A stretch of DNA of 44,490 bases from S5-A14a sp022766365 (lineage in GTDB: Bacteria; Bacillota; Clostridia; Peptostreptococcales; Anaerovoracaceae): assembly GCA_050313295.1 (NCBI GenBank), contig JBNPLD010000013.1. One strand, written 5' to 3'. The translations under genes were made by a program, and so were the position numbers. Positions 16,981 to 23,350 of this stretch are shown one piece after another. The notes under the pieces are model-generated. The model was not told where the DNA came from. It did not search any database and saw only the letters and a list, made by a program, of their open reading frames with translations. The stretch's first letter is position 1. Every line of letters starts with the position of its first letter.

Positions 16981-17964
16981 ATGAAACAAAATTTAATCAC
17001 AGACATTGTTCAAGGCATGTTGCCATATTTGAGCAATGCACAAACAGAAAAATTACAAGAGGTACTACAACACACGCTTTTTAATTGCGATGTAACCCTT
17101 TCAGAAAAAAGCAAGGATATTTCGGGAGAAAACTTGGTAGAATCTTTCTTGTCGGCGAAGAAAATTGAAGGTTGCTCTGAAAAGACTTTGAAATATTATT
17201 ATGCTACGATACAATCGATGCTCGATGAAATTAAGAAGGATGCTAAGCATATTGTAACGGATGATATACGCTGTTATCTTACAGAATATCAAGCTAACAA
17301 GAAGTCAAGCAAGACTACCATTGATAACATAAGACGAATTCTATCCAGTTTTTTCTCATGGTTAGAAGATGAGGATTACATTTTAAAAAGTCCGGTTAGA
17401 CGAATCCACAAGGTCAAAACCGGAACAAATATTAAAGAAACTTATTCTGATGAAGCTCTGGAGATTATGCGTGATAATTGCGTGGAACTAAGAGATTTAG
17501 CAATAATTGATATGCTTGCTTCAACAGGTATGCGTGTTGGAGAAATGGTATTGTTGAATCGAGAAGATGTAGACTTTAATGAAAGAGAATGTGTTGTTTT
17601 CGGGAAGGGAAACAAGGAACGAATTGTATATTTTGATGCAAGGACGAAAATACATTTGCAGAATTATTTGTCTAAAAGAAAAGATAATAATCCTGCATTG
17701 TTTGTGTCGCTCAAAGCTCCATATGATAGGCTTAAAATTGGCGGGATAGAAGTAAGATTACGAAATTTTGGAAAGCAACTTGGACTTAATAAGGTGCATC
17801 CACATAAGTTTAGACGAACACTTGCAACTGTGGCAATCGACAAAGGTATGCCGATAGAACAGTTACAAAAGCTGTTAGGGCATAGTAAAATAGATACGAC
17901 TTTGCAGTATGCAATGGTCAAACAGAGCAATGTTAAAATTGCTCATAGAAAATATATAGGGTGA
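16981..17964 (+). CDS. tyrosine recombinase (XerC/XerD-like), probable hsdS invertase
   Basis: This is a site-specific recombinase of the phage integrase family with 327 residues. An N-terminal SAM-like core-binding domain covers about 45-140, and the catalytic domain about 150-327. The catalytic set is complete: R185 (TGMRVGE), K209 (GKGNKER), H275 and R278 (HPHKFRR), H301 (LLGHSKID), and the nucleophile Y310 (TTLQYAMV). The ATG at 16981 is 7 bases after AAGGAG (16968-16973). The ATG at 16975 would be too close. It lies between hsdS and the second hsdS 5' half, inside the set of inverted core sites. That is the usual place for the invertase of phase-variable type I systems. The stop is 4 bases before the next gene. 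Confidence 0.93.
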   Translation: MKQNLITDIVQGMLPYLSNAQTEKLQEVLQHTLFNCDVTLSEKSKDISGENLVESFLSAKKIEGCSEKTLKYYYATIQSMLDEIKKDAKHIVTDDIRCYLTEYQANKKSSKTTIDNIRRILSSFFSWLEDEDYILKSPVRRIHKVKTGTNIKETYSDEALEIMRDNCVELRDLAIIDMLASTGMRVGEMVLLNREDVDFNERECVVFGKGNKERIVYFDARTKIHLQNYLSKRKDNNPALFVSLKAPYDRLKIGGIEVRLRNFGKQLGLNKVHPHKFRRTLATVAIDKGMPIEQLQKLLGHSKIDTTLQYAMVKQSNVKIAHRKYIG

Positions 17965-17968
17965 TGGA

Positions 17969-18553
17969 ATGATATATAACGAAAGTAAATACAATAAAGA
18001 TTGGAATGAGAATAAACTAAGTGATCTTGGTGTTTTTTCTCGTGGAAAATCTAAGCATAGACCAAGAAACGATGAGAGATTATTTGCTGGTGGCAAATAT
18101 CCATTTATACAGACGGGTGATATAAAAGAGGCAAATTTATATATCAAAAATCATATACAAGAATATGGAGAATTTGGGCTAAAGCAAAGTAAGTTATGGA
18201 ACAAAGGCACTCTATGTATAACGATAGCTGCGAATATAGCTGAAACAGCTATATTATCCTACCCAGCTTGTTTTCCGGACAGTGTTGTTGGGTTTAATGC
18301 TTATGAAAGCCAATCCTCAGAAATATTTATGTATTATATTTTTGAGTATATAAAGGCTTCTATTCAAAATGCCGCCAGTGGAAGCATTCAGGATAATATT
18401 AACATAGACTATTTAACGACTTTGAATTTTAAAATACCTAAGAAGAACTATCAAGATATGATAGTTGCGTTATTAGGTGCAATCGATAAAAAAATCATAT
18501 CCAATAATGATATAAACGATAATTTAGCGTATCATTCGATGATGGTGGCTTGA
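17969..18553 (+). CDS. hsdS: second hsdS, 5' half only (TRD1'), split by inversion
   Basis: The first 180 or so residues form a target-recognition domain (CITIAANIAETAIL, SGSIQDNINIDYL, then LNFKIPKK). A central helix ends in INDNL, as in the complete hsdS, but the TRD1 sequence is different. At INDNL the frame enters the reverse complement of an hsdS 3' end and stops after nine meaningless residues (AYHSMMVA is the tail). The rest of the gene is not missing. It lies inverted immediately downstream at 18532-19120. A ribosome binding site (AGGGTGATGG, 17958-17967) and close coupling to the recombinase suggest it can be translated. In this orientation it would give a half-subunit. Some half-subunits can dimerise and act, so it may not be silent. 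Confidence 0.88.
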   Translation: MIYNESKYNKDWNENKLSDLGVFSRGKSKHRPRNDERLFAGGKYPFIQTGDIKEANLYIKNHIQEYGEFGLKQSKLWNKGTLCITIAANIAETAILSYPACFPDSVVGFNAYESQSSEIFMYYIFEYIKASIQNAASGSIQDNINIDYLTTLNFKIPKKNYQDMIVALLGAIDKKIISNNDINDNLAYHSMMVA

Positions 18554-18589
18554 CCGTTCATTAACATAGGTAAAAGCCAATCACGGAGA
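18513..18589 (+). repeat. 77-bp inverted repeat, copy B
   Basis: Exact reverse complement of 16807-16883. It starts with the 14-bp core (18513-18526), which is in frame with the second hsdS 5' half, and continues into the reverse complement of the hsdS C-terminal codons. Together with site D it brackets an invertible segment of about 0.6 kb. Confidence 0.92.
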
Positions 18590-19155
18590 GTGATTAACTC
18601 CTGATTTTCTCTTGTATTTTCAGAAATCACATTGAATATAGGATTTGCCTGTTCATTAAATGCCTGAAGCTCATTAGAATCAGGAATATAAATTGGTCTG
18701 TATTTCAATAATAGCTTTTGTAAATGCTTTAATCCTGTGCCTTGAAAGAATTTTTGGTTAAGTTCTGGTTTTATTGATACCAAAAGCAGATACAAATAAT
18801 CTGACATATTTTTATTGGCAGAAATACACCAAGTATCTGTGGAATATGCTGCTTCGCCAACATAAAATTTAACATCGGCATTACCTCCGGTATTTAAAAA
18901 GCAGTTTCGACCATTTATAAATGGTGTATCCCATTTCAAAATAGCTGAGCCACTTGTGAAAAACGGATATTCTCCCGTTGATTGTTTTGCTTCACCTACT
19001 TGAACAGACGATTTATCTGCTTCAACAAGAATATCATTCAACTTTCCATTAGGAATTTTGCCATAGAATGAGTACATATAAATATCATAAGCCATAGCCA
19101 GTAAATTATCGTTTATATCACTATCTCTCCATCTCTTTTCCCATATATTTCTCAT
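18532..19155 (-). CDS. hsdS: inverted hsdS 3' half (TRD2' plus C-terminal helix)
   Basis: Read on the minus strand, this is an hsdS 3' cassette. After INDNL (19102-19120) comes LAMAYDIYMYSFYGK, a target-recognition domain of about 150 residues different from TRD2, and the C-terminal ENTRENQELITLRDW, ending in LLPMLMNGQATIIE exactly as in the complete gene. The ATG at 19153-19155 lies only 13 codons before the core. No TRD1 precedes it and no ribosome binding site is visible. It is best seen as a silent cassette. Inversion between the cores at 18513 and 19102 would fuse it in frame to the 5' half at 17969 and give a full second HsdS of about 380 residues. Inversion with site A would swap it into the first hsdS. 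Confidence 0.88.
   Translation of the reverse strand: MRNIWEKRWRDSDINDNLLAMAYDIYMYSFYGKIPNGKLNDILVEADKSSVQVGEAKQSTGEYPFFTSGSAILKWDTPFINGRNCFLNTGGNADVKFYVGEAAYSTDTWCISANKNMSDYLYLLLVSIKPELNQKFFQGTGLKHLQKLLLKYRPIYIPDSNELQAFNEQANPIFNVISENTRENQELITLRDWLLPMLMNGQATIIE
19102..19120 (-). repeat. recombination core site D
   Basis: On the minus strand this reads TGATATAAACGATAATTTA. All 19 bases match 18508-18526 on the plus strand, and 16 match site A. It is the outer end of the invertible region. Beyond it, sequence similarity to hsdS stops. Confidence 0.85.
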
Positions 19156-19227
19156 AGTTTTTCTTGATTTGATACTGTTCGGTCATCTCAGATTTTGATG
19201 AAAAATACTCTTGCATAAGGAGAATAT

Positions 19228-19296
19228 ATGGCAAGAGAAAAATTAGGTATAGAAAAGCAAATAAATACGAGAGAGGATAAAAATGAAGAAAAATAG
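19228..19296 (+). CDS. possible 22-residue peptide
   Basis: An ATG with a good ribosome binding site (AAGGAGA, 19217-19223) opens a 22-codon frame, rich in Lys and Glu, ending in TAG. A minus-strand frame over the same stretch (19121-19315) is longer but has no ribosome binding site. I recognise neither. It may be the truncated start of a gene cut when the restriction island was inserted or rearranged. Confidence 0.2.
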   Translation: MAREKLGIEKQINTREDKNEEK

Positions 19297-19557
19297 GGGA
19301 AGAAAGAGATAACATAATTGTCCTTTGTTTGCAACTACAAAATTATACACTCTAATCAGTATATTATCTTAAAATTCCAACCGTAACACCGGGACAGAGT
19401 ATTACATTCTAGTTATTAAACATTATAGGGTATATGGTAGAAGTTAATTGAACCATTAGGCCAAGGCGACATTACCAAATCACTCAATATAAATATCAAG
19501 AAATTAATTGCCACATGCGTTATTTTTAAAAAATATAGGGTATTTACATAAAGTAAG
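19297..19557. other. gene-free AT-rich stretch at the edge of the hsd island
   Basis: No convincing reading frame is present on either strand. The string TATAGGGTAT occurs twice (near 19426 and 19536), and a related ATATAGGGT is at the end of the recombinase gene. No terminator is evident. This is probably the right edge of the island. Confidence 0.4.
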
Positions 19558-19585
19558 TTAGCACAGTCTAACGAATTGATATAAT
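19558..19585 (+). promoter_or_regulatory. promoter of ahpC
   Basis: TTAGCA (19558-19563) and a perfect TATAAT (19580-19585) are 16 bases apart. The ribosome binding site AGGAGG (19599-19604) and the ATG at 19611 follow. This is a housekeeping sigma-A type promoter. No clear PerR or Fur box was seen. Confidence 0.65.
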
Positions 19586-19610
19586 ACAAAAAATTCACAG
19601 GAGGATTAAA

Positions 19611-20174
19611 ATGTCACTAATCAACAAGGAAGTTTCAGATTTTAAAACTGATGGTTATCTCAATGGAAAGTTCATAACAGTGTCAAAAGATGACATAATG
19701 GGGAAATGGTCTGTGTTTTTCTTTTATCCGGCAGATTTTACCTTCGTTTGCCCGACTGAATTAGAGGACCTGCAATCAATATATGACAAATTTAAAGAGG
19801 CAGGTTGTGAGATTTATTCAGTATCGGCAGATACTCACTATACACACAAGGCATGGCATGATACGTCGGAAAGTATTAAGAAAATTGAGTATCCTATGCT
19901 TGCAGATCCGACGCATAAACTTGCACGGGACTTTGACGTATTGATTGAAGAGGACGGGGTTGCCGAAAGAGGTAGTTTCATAGTTAATCCTGAGGGGAAG
20001 ATTGTAGCCTATGAGGTAACCTCAGGTAATGTTGGAAGGAACGCTGAGGAACTTTTTAGAAAACTACAGGCATGCCAGTTTGTATATGAATATGGTGATG
20101 AAGTTTGCCCGGCCAGGTGGAAGCCAGGCGAAAAAACCCTTAAGCCGGGCATTGATCTTGTAGGTGCAATATAA
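19611..20174 (+). CDS. ahpC: peroxiredoxin, AhpC type
   Basis: This is a typical 2-Cys peroxiredoxin that reduces hydrogen and organic peroxides in the cytoplasm. The peroxidatic cysteine is C47 in FTFVCPTE and the resolving cysteine is C166 in EVCPARW. The 187 residues match the AhpC subgroup. No AhpF reductase gene is adjacent, so the electron donor must be encoded elsewhere. It has its own promoter and an excellent ribosome binding site. Its base composition resembles the housekeeping genes rather than the restriction island, so the island probably ends upstream of it. A tandem repeat begins at its stop codon. Confidence 0.96.
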   Translation: MSLINKEVSDFKTDGYLNGKFITVSKDDIMGKWSVFFFYPADFTFVCPTELEDLQSIYDKFKEAGCEIYSVSADTHYTHKAWHDTSESIKKIEYPMLADPTHKLARDFDVLIEEDGVAERGSFIVNPEGKIVAYEVTSGNVGRNAEELFRKLQACQFVYEYGDEVCPARWKPGEKTLKPGIDLVGAI

Positions 20175-20211
20175 GGTCAAGTGCTGAAAACCAAGGTCAA
20201 GTGCTGAAAAC
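20173..20211 (+). repeat. two tandem copies of a 19-bp sequence
   Basis: AAGGTCAAGTGCTGAAAAC occurs at 20173-20191 and again at 20193-20211, with a period of 20. The first copy overlaps the ahpC stop codon. Short repeats of this type occur at the ends of IS21-family elements, but no transposase is present here. This could be a transposon end left behind or a local duplication. Confidence 0.6.
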
Positions 20212-20286
20212 TAATATGTATGCAATACGACAAGCATATATTAAAATTCGTATTTTAAGGATGTTTTATCCGGTACGAATGATTCT

Positions 20287-20327
20287 AATAGTTCTGTTGG
20301 AAATGTTTCTGATGGAACTATTTTTTT
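20287..20327 (+). terminator. probable intrinsic terminator after ahpC
   Basis: AATAGTTC (20287-20294) pairs perfectly with GAACTATT (20315-20322) across a 20-base loop, and TTTTTTT follows at once. The loop is long, so the hairpin is not strong. Confidence 0.5.
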
Positions 20328-20395
20328 ATTAATTAATTAAATTTTGCTTTAACTGAAGTTTTAAATGGAATTTACGACGAAAGCAATGTGTTTTG

Positions 20396-20404
20396 TGTTA
20401 TAAT
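20396..20404 (+). promoter_or_regulatory. extended -10 promoter of the 5'-nucleotidase gene
   Basis: TGTTATAAT is a consensus extended -10. No good -35 is seen at 16-18 bases. The ribosome binding site GGAGGG (20439-20444) follows, six bases before the ATG at 20450. Confidence 0.5.
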
Positions 20405-20449
20405 ACTCCCATGGAAATTGTTTGAAATCAATATTATTGGAGGGTTACG

Positions 20450-22489
20450 ATGTACAGTAATAGAAAGTTGCTATCTGTCTTTTTGACATTGGCAATGGTG
20501 CTATCCATGGTTGCATTTGGTGGGCTCGCAGTATTCGCAGAGGACCAAAGTGGAAGTCAACCGGAAGCCAAAGCAGAAGAGGGAACGTATGATGCACTTG
20601 GAATACAGCCTGAGGATTTTGTGATCTTTTACACAAACGATGTTCACGGAGGTGTAAATGACAAAGCCTTTTATACAGGCACTGACAAATCTTTGGGATA
20701 TGCGGCTCTGGCAGCGTTAAAAGCTAAGGCAAATGCAAAGACAAAGGGTGCATTGCTTGTCGACAGCGGGGATTCTATTCAAGGATCAGTTCCAAATACA
20801 ATGAGTTCCGGAAAGAGTTCTATGCTCCTTATGAAGGAAACCGGATATGATTATCTTGTTCCGGGGAATCATGAGTTTGACTTCAGTGTTGATAAATTTA
20901 TAGAGAATGCTAAGGGAGTCGGACTTAACTATATATGTGCCAATTTTACGGACATGAATGGGAATCTGGTTTTTAATAAAGCGTATGACATTGCAGATGT
21001 AAATATAGGTGGCGAAACAAAGAAGATAGCTTTCATCGGCCTTGATACACCGGAATCTATTTCTAAGGGAACACCTAAGTATTTTCAGGATAAATCCGGA
21101 AACTACATCTATACTTTTAATGGAGATCCGGCAGCGAAGCTTTATGAAGTTACTCAGGTGAATATAGACAAGGCAAAAGCAGAAGGAGCGGATTTTGTAA
21201 TCGTATTAGGTCATATCGGTGATGCAGGAGGAACACCTGGATGGTATTCAGGAGATGTTATCGCAAACACCAGTGGCATAGATGTTTTCCTGGATGGACA
21301 TGCTCATAATGTGATTCCCGGCAAAACTGTCAAAGATAAGAATGGAAAAGATGTGCTTTTGACGTCAACAGGGACTAAGCTTAATAACATCGGTGTTTTG
21401 CGACTTTCACTTAAAGATGGAAAAGTTTTGCCAACTACTGCTCTTGTTAACAAAGTAACCGACGAAGAAAAGAACTCTGCGGAGTACAAACGTGTCAATC
21501 AGGTGGTAAAGGATGAACTTGCAAAATATGGGTATCTTGAGAAGAAAATCGGCAAAACTGATTTTCCTCTAGTGGTTAATGATCCTTCCACCGGGAAGAG
21601 GCTGGTTAGAAATGCTAACACAAACATGGCAGACTTCATAACTGACAGCTATCTGTGGTATGCCGAAAACGATCCCGCAGGGAAGGGATTTGTTAAGGCT
21701 GATGCTGCCATAATGAACGGTGGATCTATTCGTGCCGATATCAATTCAGGTGATATCAACTATCTTTCTGTACTCAGCGTTCTTCCTTGGAATACGAGGA
21801 TTTGCGAGATTGAAGCAACAGGACAGATGATTGTCGATGCCTTGGAGATGGGAGCTAAGAACTATCCTGATGAAAGCGGCGGATTTATCAGCGGTGGCAA
21901 TCTCACCTACGAAATTAATAAGTCGGTTAAGAGCAATGTAGCTCTTGATGACAAGAAAATGTTCGTGAAGGTAAATGGTGATTACTATAAAGGCGGATAC
22001 CGTGTTCAGAATGTTCGCATAGGTGGAAAACCGGTAGATTTGAACAAAAAGTATAATCTTGTTATTACTGCATATTATTATAAGAATACCGGAGACGGCA
22101 TGACAATGTTTAAGGATGCAAAAGCCATAGTTGATGCAGATAAAGATGTTTTGGACATTGATATCTTCAATGCTTATCTCAGTGTGGGTCAGTCGGGAGT
22201 CGTTTCGTCAAAATACAGCAACCCTTACGGGGAGGGGAGAATTAAATTTACGGATAAGGATTATGACTATTCCGGAGACAAGGTAGAGAACATCAATAAG
22301 AGTCTGACAGGAGAAGGCACCAAGGATGTTCCTGACAGTAACGTAGGTAATAAAAATAATCACGGTAATGACAAAAATGGCGTGAATACAGGTGATGCCG
22401 GAGTTTACAAGCTGTGGGCAATTTTACTTACAATAGCTGTAATCTCTATGGGTGCAACCGTTGTAATAAAGAAAAATACGCAAAGATAG
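20450..22489 (+). CDS. secreted 5'-nucleotidase / metallophosphoesterase (UshA-like), cell-surface
   Basis: This exported enzyme probably releases phosphate from extracellular nucleotides. Its order is: signal peptide 1-30 (basic start, hydrophobic core, cut near VFA-ED); metallophosphatase domain with YTNDVHGG, DSGDSIQGS, GNHEFDF, LGHIGD and DGHAHN; 5'-nucleotidase C-terminal domain with NTNMADFITD and MNGGSIRADI; a polar Asn/Gly/Lys linker (about 620-650); then NTGD, a single transmembrane helix (LWAILLTIAVISMGATVVI) and a basic tail KKNTQR. The last part resembles a wall-sorting signal but lacks a canonical LPXTG, so it may be sortase-processed by a variant motif or simply membrane anchored. 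The 679 residues are normal for surface forms. It is a single-gene unit. Confidence 0.9.
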   Translation: MYSNRKLLSVFLTLAMVLSMVAFGGLAVFAEDQSGSQPEAKAEEGTYDALGIQPEDFVIFYTNDVHGGVNDKAFYTGTDKSLGYAALAALKAKANAKTKGALLVDSGDSIQGSVPNTMSSGKSSMLLMKETGYDYLVPGNHEFDFSVDKFIENAKGVGLNYICANFTDMNGNLVFNKAYDIADVNIGGETKKIAFIGLDTPESISKGTPKYFQDKSGNYIYTFNGDPAAKLYEVTQVNIDKAKAEGADFVIVLGHIGDAGGTPGWYSGDVIANTSGIDVFLDGHAHNVIPGKTVKDKNGKDVLLTSTGTKLNNIGVLRLSLKDGKVLPTTALVNKVTDEEKNSAEYKRVNQVVKDELAKYGYLEKKIGKTDFPLVVNDPSTGKRLVRNANTNMADFITDSYLWYAENDPAGKGFVKADAAIMNGGSIRADINSGDINYLSVLSVLPWNTRICEIEATGQMIVDALEMGAKNYPDESGGFISGGNLTYEINKSVKSNVALDDKKMFVKVNGDYYKGGYRVQNVRIGGKPVDLNKKYNLVITAYYYKNTGDGMTMFKDAKAIVDADKDVLDIDIFNAYLSVGQSGVVSSKYSNPYGEGRIKFTDKDYDYSGDKVENINKSLTGEGTKDVPDSNVGNKNNHGNDKNGVNTGDAGVYKLWAILLTIAVISMGATVVIKKNTQR

Positions 22490-22505
22490 AAAAGAACATG
22501 ATTTA

Positions 22506-22533
22506 TTTTTACAGCAAATTTTCTCTGTAAAAA
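22506..22533 (+). other. 9-bp perfect hairpin after the nucleotidase gene
   Basis: TTTTTACAG pairs with CTGTAAAAA across 10 bases. No T-run follows. On the minus strand the arm itself ends in T residues. It lies 17 bases after the stop and may help terminate or stabilise the mRNA. Confidence 0.4.
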
Positions 22534-22553
22534 CAGTTTCAATAGAATGCCTG

Positions 22554-22590
22554 ATGGCGGTGGTGTGTTATGCATTGCCGCTATTTTGTT
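22554..22590 (+). terminator. possible terminator upstream of the two-component genes
   Basis: ATGGCGG (22554-22560) pairs with CCGCTAT (22578-22584) with one G-U pair, followed by TTTTGTT. The loop is 17 bases, so it is moderate at best. Confidence 0.4.
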
Positions 22591-22625
22591 GCAAGAATAA
22601 AAATGATGTAGTATTATTTAAAAGG

Positions 22626-22631
22626 TATAAT
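22626..22631 (+). promoter_or_regulatory. -10 element for the two-component operon
   Basis: TATAAT lies 24 bases upstream of the GTG start of the response regulator. No clear -35 was found, so another regulator may be needed. Confidence 0.35.
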
Positions 22632-22654
22632 AAATTGAAAGATAAGGTGAGAAA

Positions 22655-23350
22655 GTGAAAGGAAAGATTTACGTAGTAGACGACGAGAAAAATATCAGAA
22701 ATATTTTGATGATATTCTTGAAGGAAGAGGGCTATGAAGTTGAAACTTTTGAAAATGGCAACGATATGCTTAATAAGTTTTTGGTATCGCCTGCAGACCT
22801 TATAATTCTGGATATTATGATGCCCGGAATGGATGGGTATTCTGTGTGCAAGGAAGTCAGAAAGCACAGTGATACCCCAATAATCCTTTTGACAGCCAGG
22901 GATACTGATGCGGACTATATTAGAGGATTTTCTGTTGGATGTGATGACTATTTTACCAAACCTTTTTCACCGATTAAACTGGTTATGAAGGTGAATAATG
23001 TCTTTTCAAGACTGATACATAAGGATTCTTTTGCAGGGAAAAACAAGACACTGTCTATGGGGAATGTTGTCATTGACCCGATGAAGATGGAATCCAGCTG
23101 CGGCGGCAGGGAACTTAAGCTGACTGCTTTGGAGTTTGACCTTTTGTATTTTATGATTGAGAACAAGGATACTGCAATTTCGAGGGATACTTTGCTCAAG
23201 GAGGTCTGGGGCTTTGAAGGGCGGGTAAGTTCAAGAGCTACGGACGATACTATCAAGAGATTGAGAAAAAAATTGACTGATTTGAAAAGTACATTGAGTA
23301 TCAAAACAGTCTGGGGTTACGGATTTAAACTCGAGGAAGAGGAAAAATGA
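22655..23350 (+). CDS. response regulator, OmpR/PhoB family
   Basis: This is a DNA-binding response regulator with 231 residues. The receiver domain has the acidic pair D9/D10, the phospho-acceptor D53 (ILDIMMPG), the T80 switch residue and K102 (TKPF). The C-terminal winged helix shows LTALEFDLLYFMIENKD, ISRDTLLKEVWG and the recognition region RATDDTIKRLRKKL. The start is GTG at 22655 after AAGGTGAG. It overlaps the sensor kinase gene by 4 bases (ATGA), so the two are a pair. Targets are unknown. Nearby genes give no firm hint, although the nucleotidase upstream would suit phosphate or nucleotide scavenging. Confidence 0.94.
   Translation: MKGKIYVVDDEKNIRNILMIFLKEEGYEVETFENGNDMLNKFLVSPADLIILDIMMPGMDGYSVCKEVRKHSDTPIILLTARDTDADYIRGFSVGCDDYFTKPFSPIKLVMKVNNVFSRLIHKDSFAGKNKTLSMGNVVIDPMKMESSCGGRELKLTALEFDLLYFMIENKDTAISRDTLLKEVWGFEGRVSSRATDDTIKRLRKKLTDLKSTLSIKTVWGYGFKLEEEEK

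Noticed and set aside
16807..18589. Insertion sequence explanation for the long inverted repeat
   Set aside because: The repeat arms are hsdS codons themselves, the enzyme between is a tyrosine recombinase, and no target duplication was seen. A DNA inversion system fits better.
19121..19315. Minus-strand frame of 64 codons beyond site D
   Set aside because: No ribosome binding site, and it overlaps the start of the inverted hsdS half. Its last 30 codons look somewhat coding, but nothing supports a gene.
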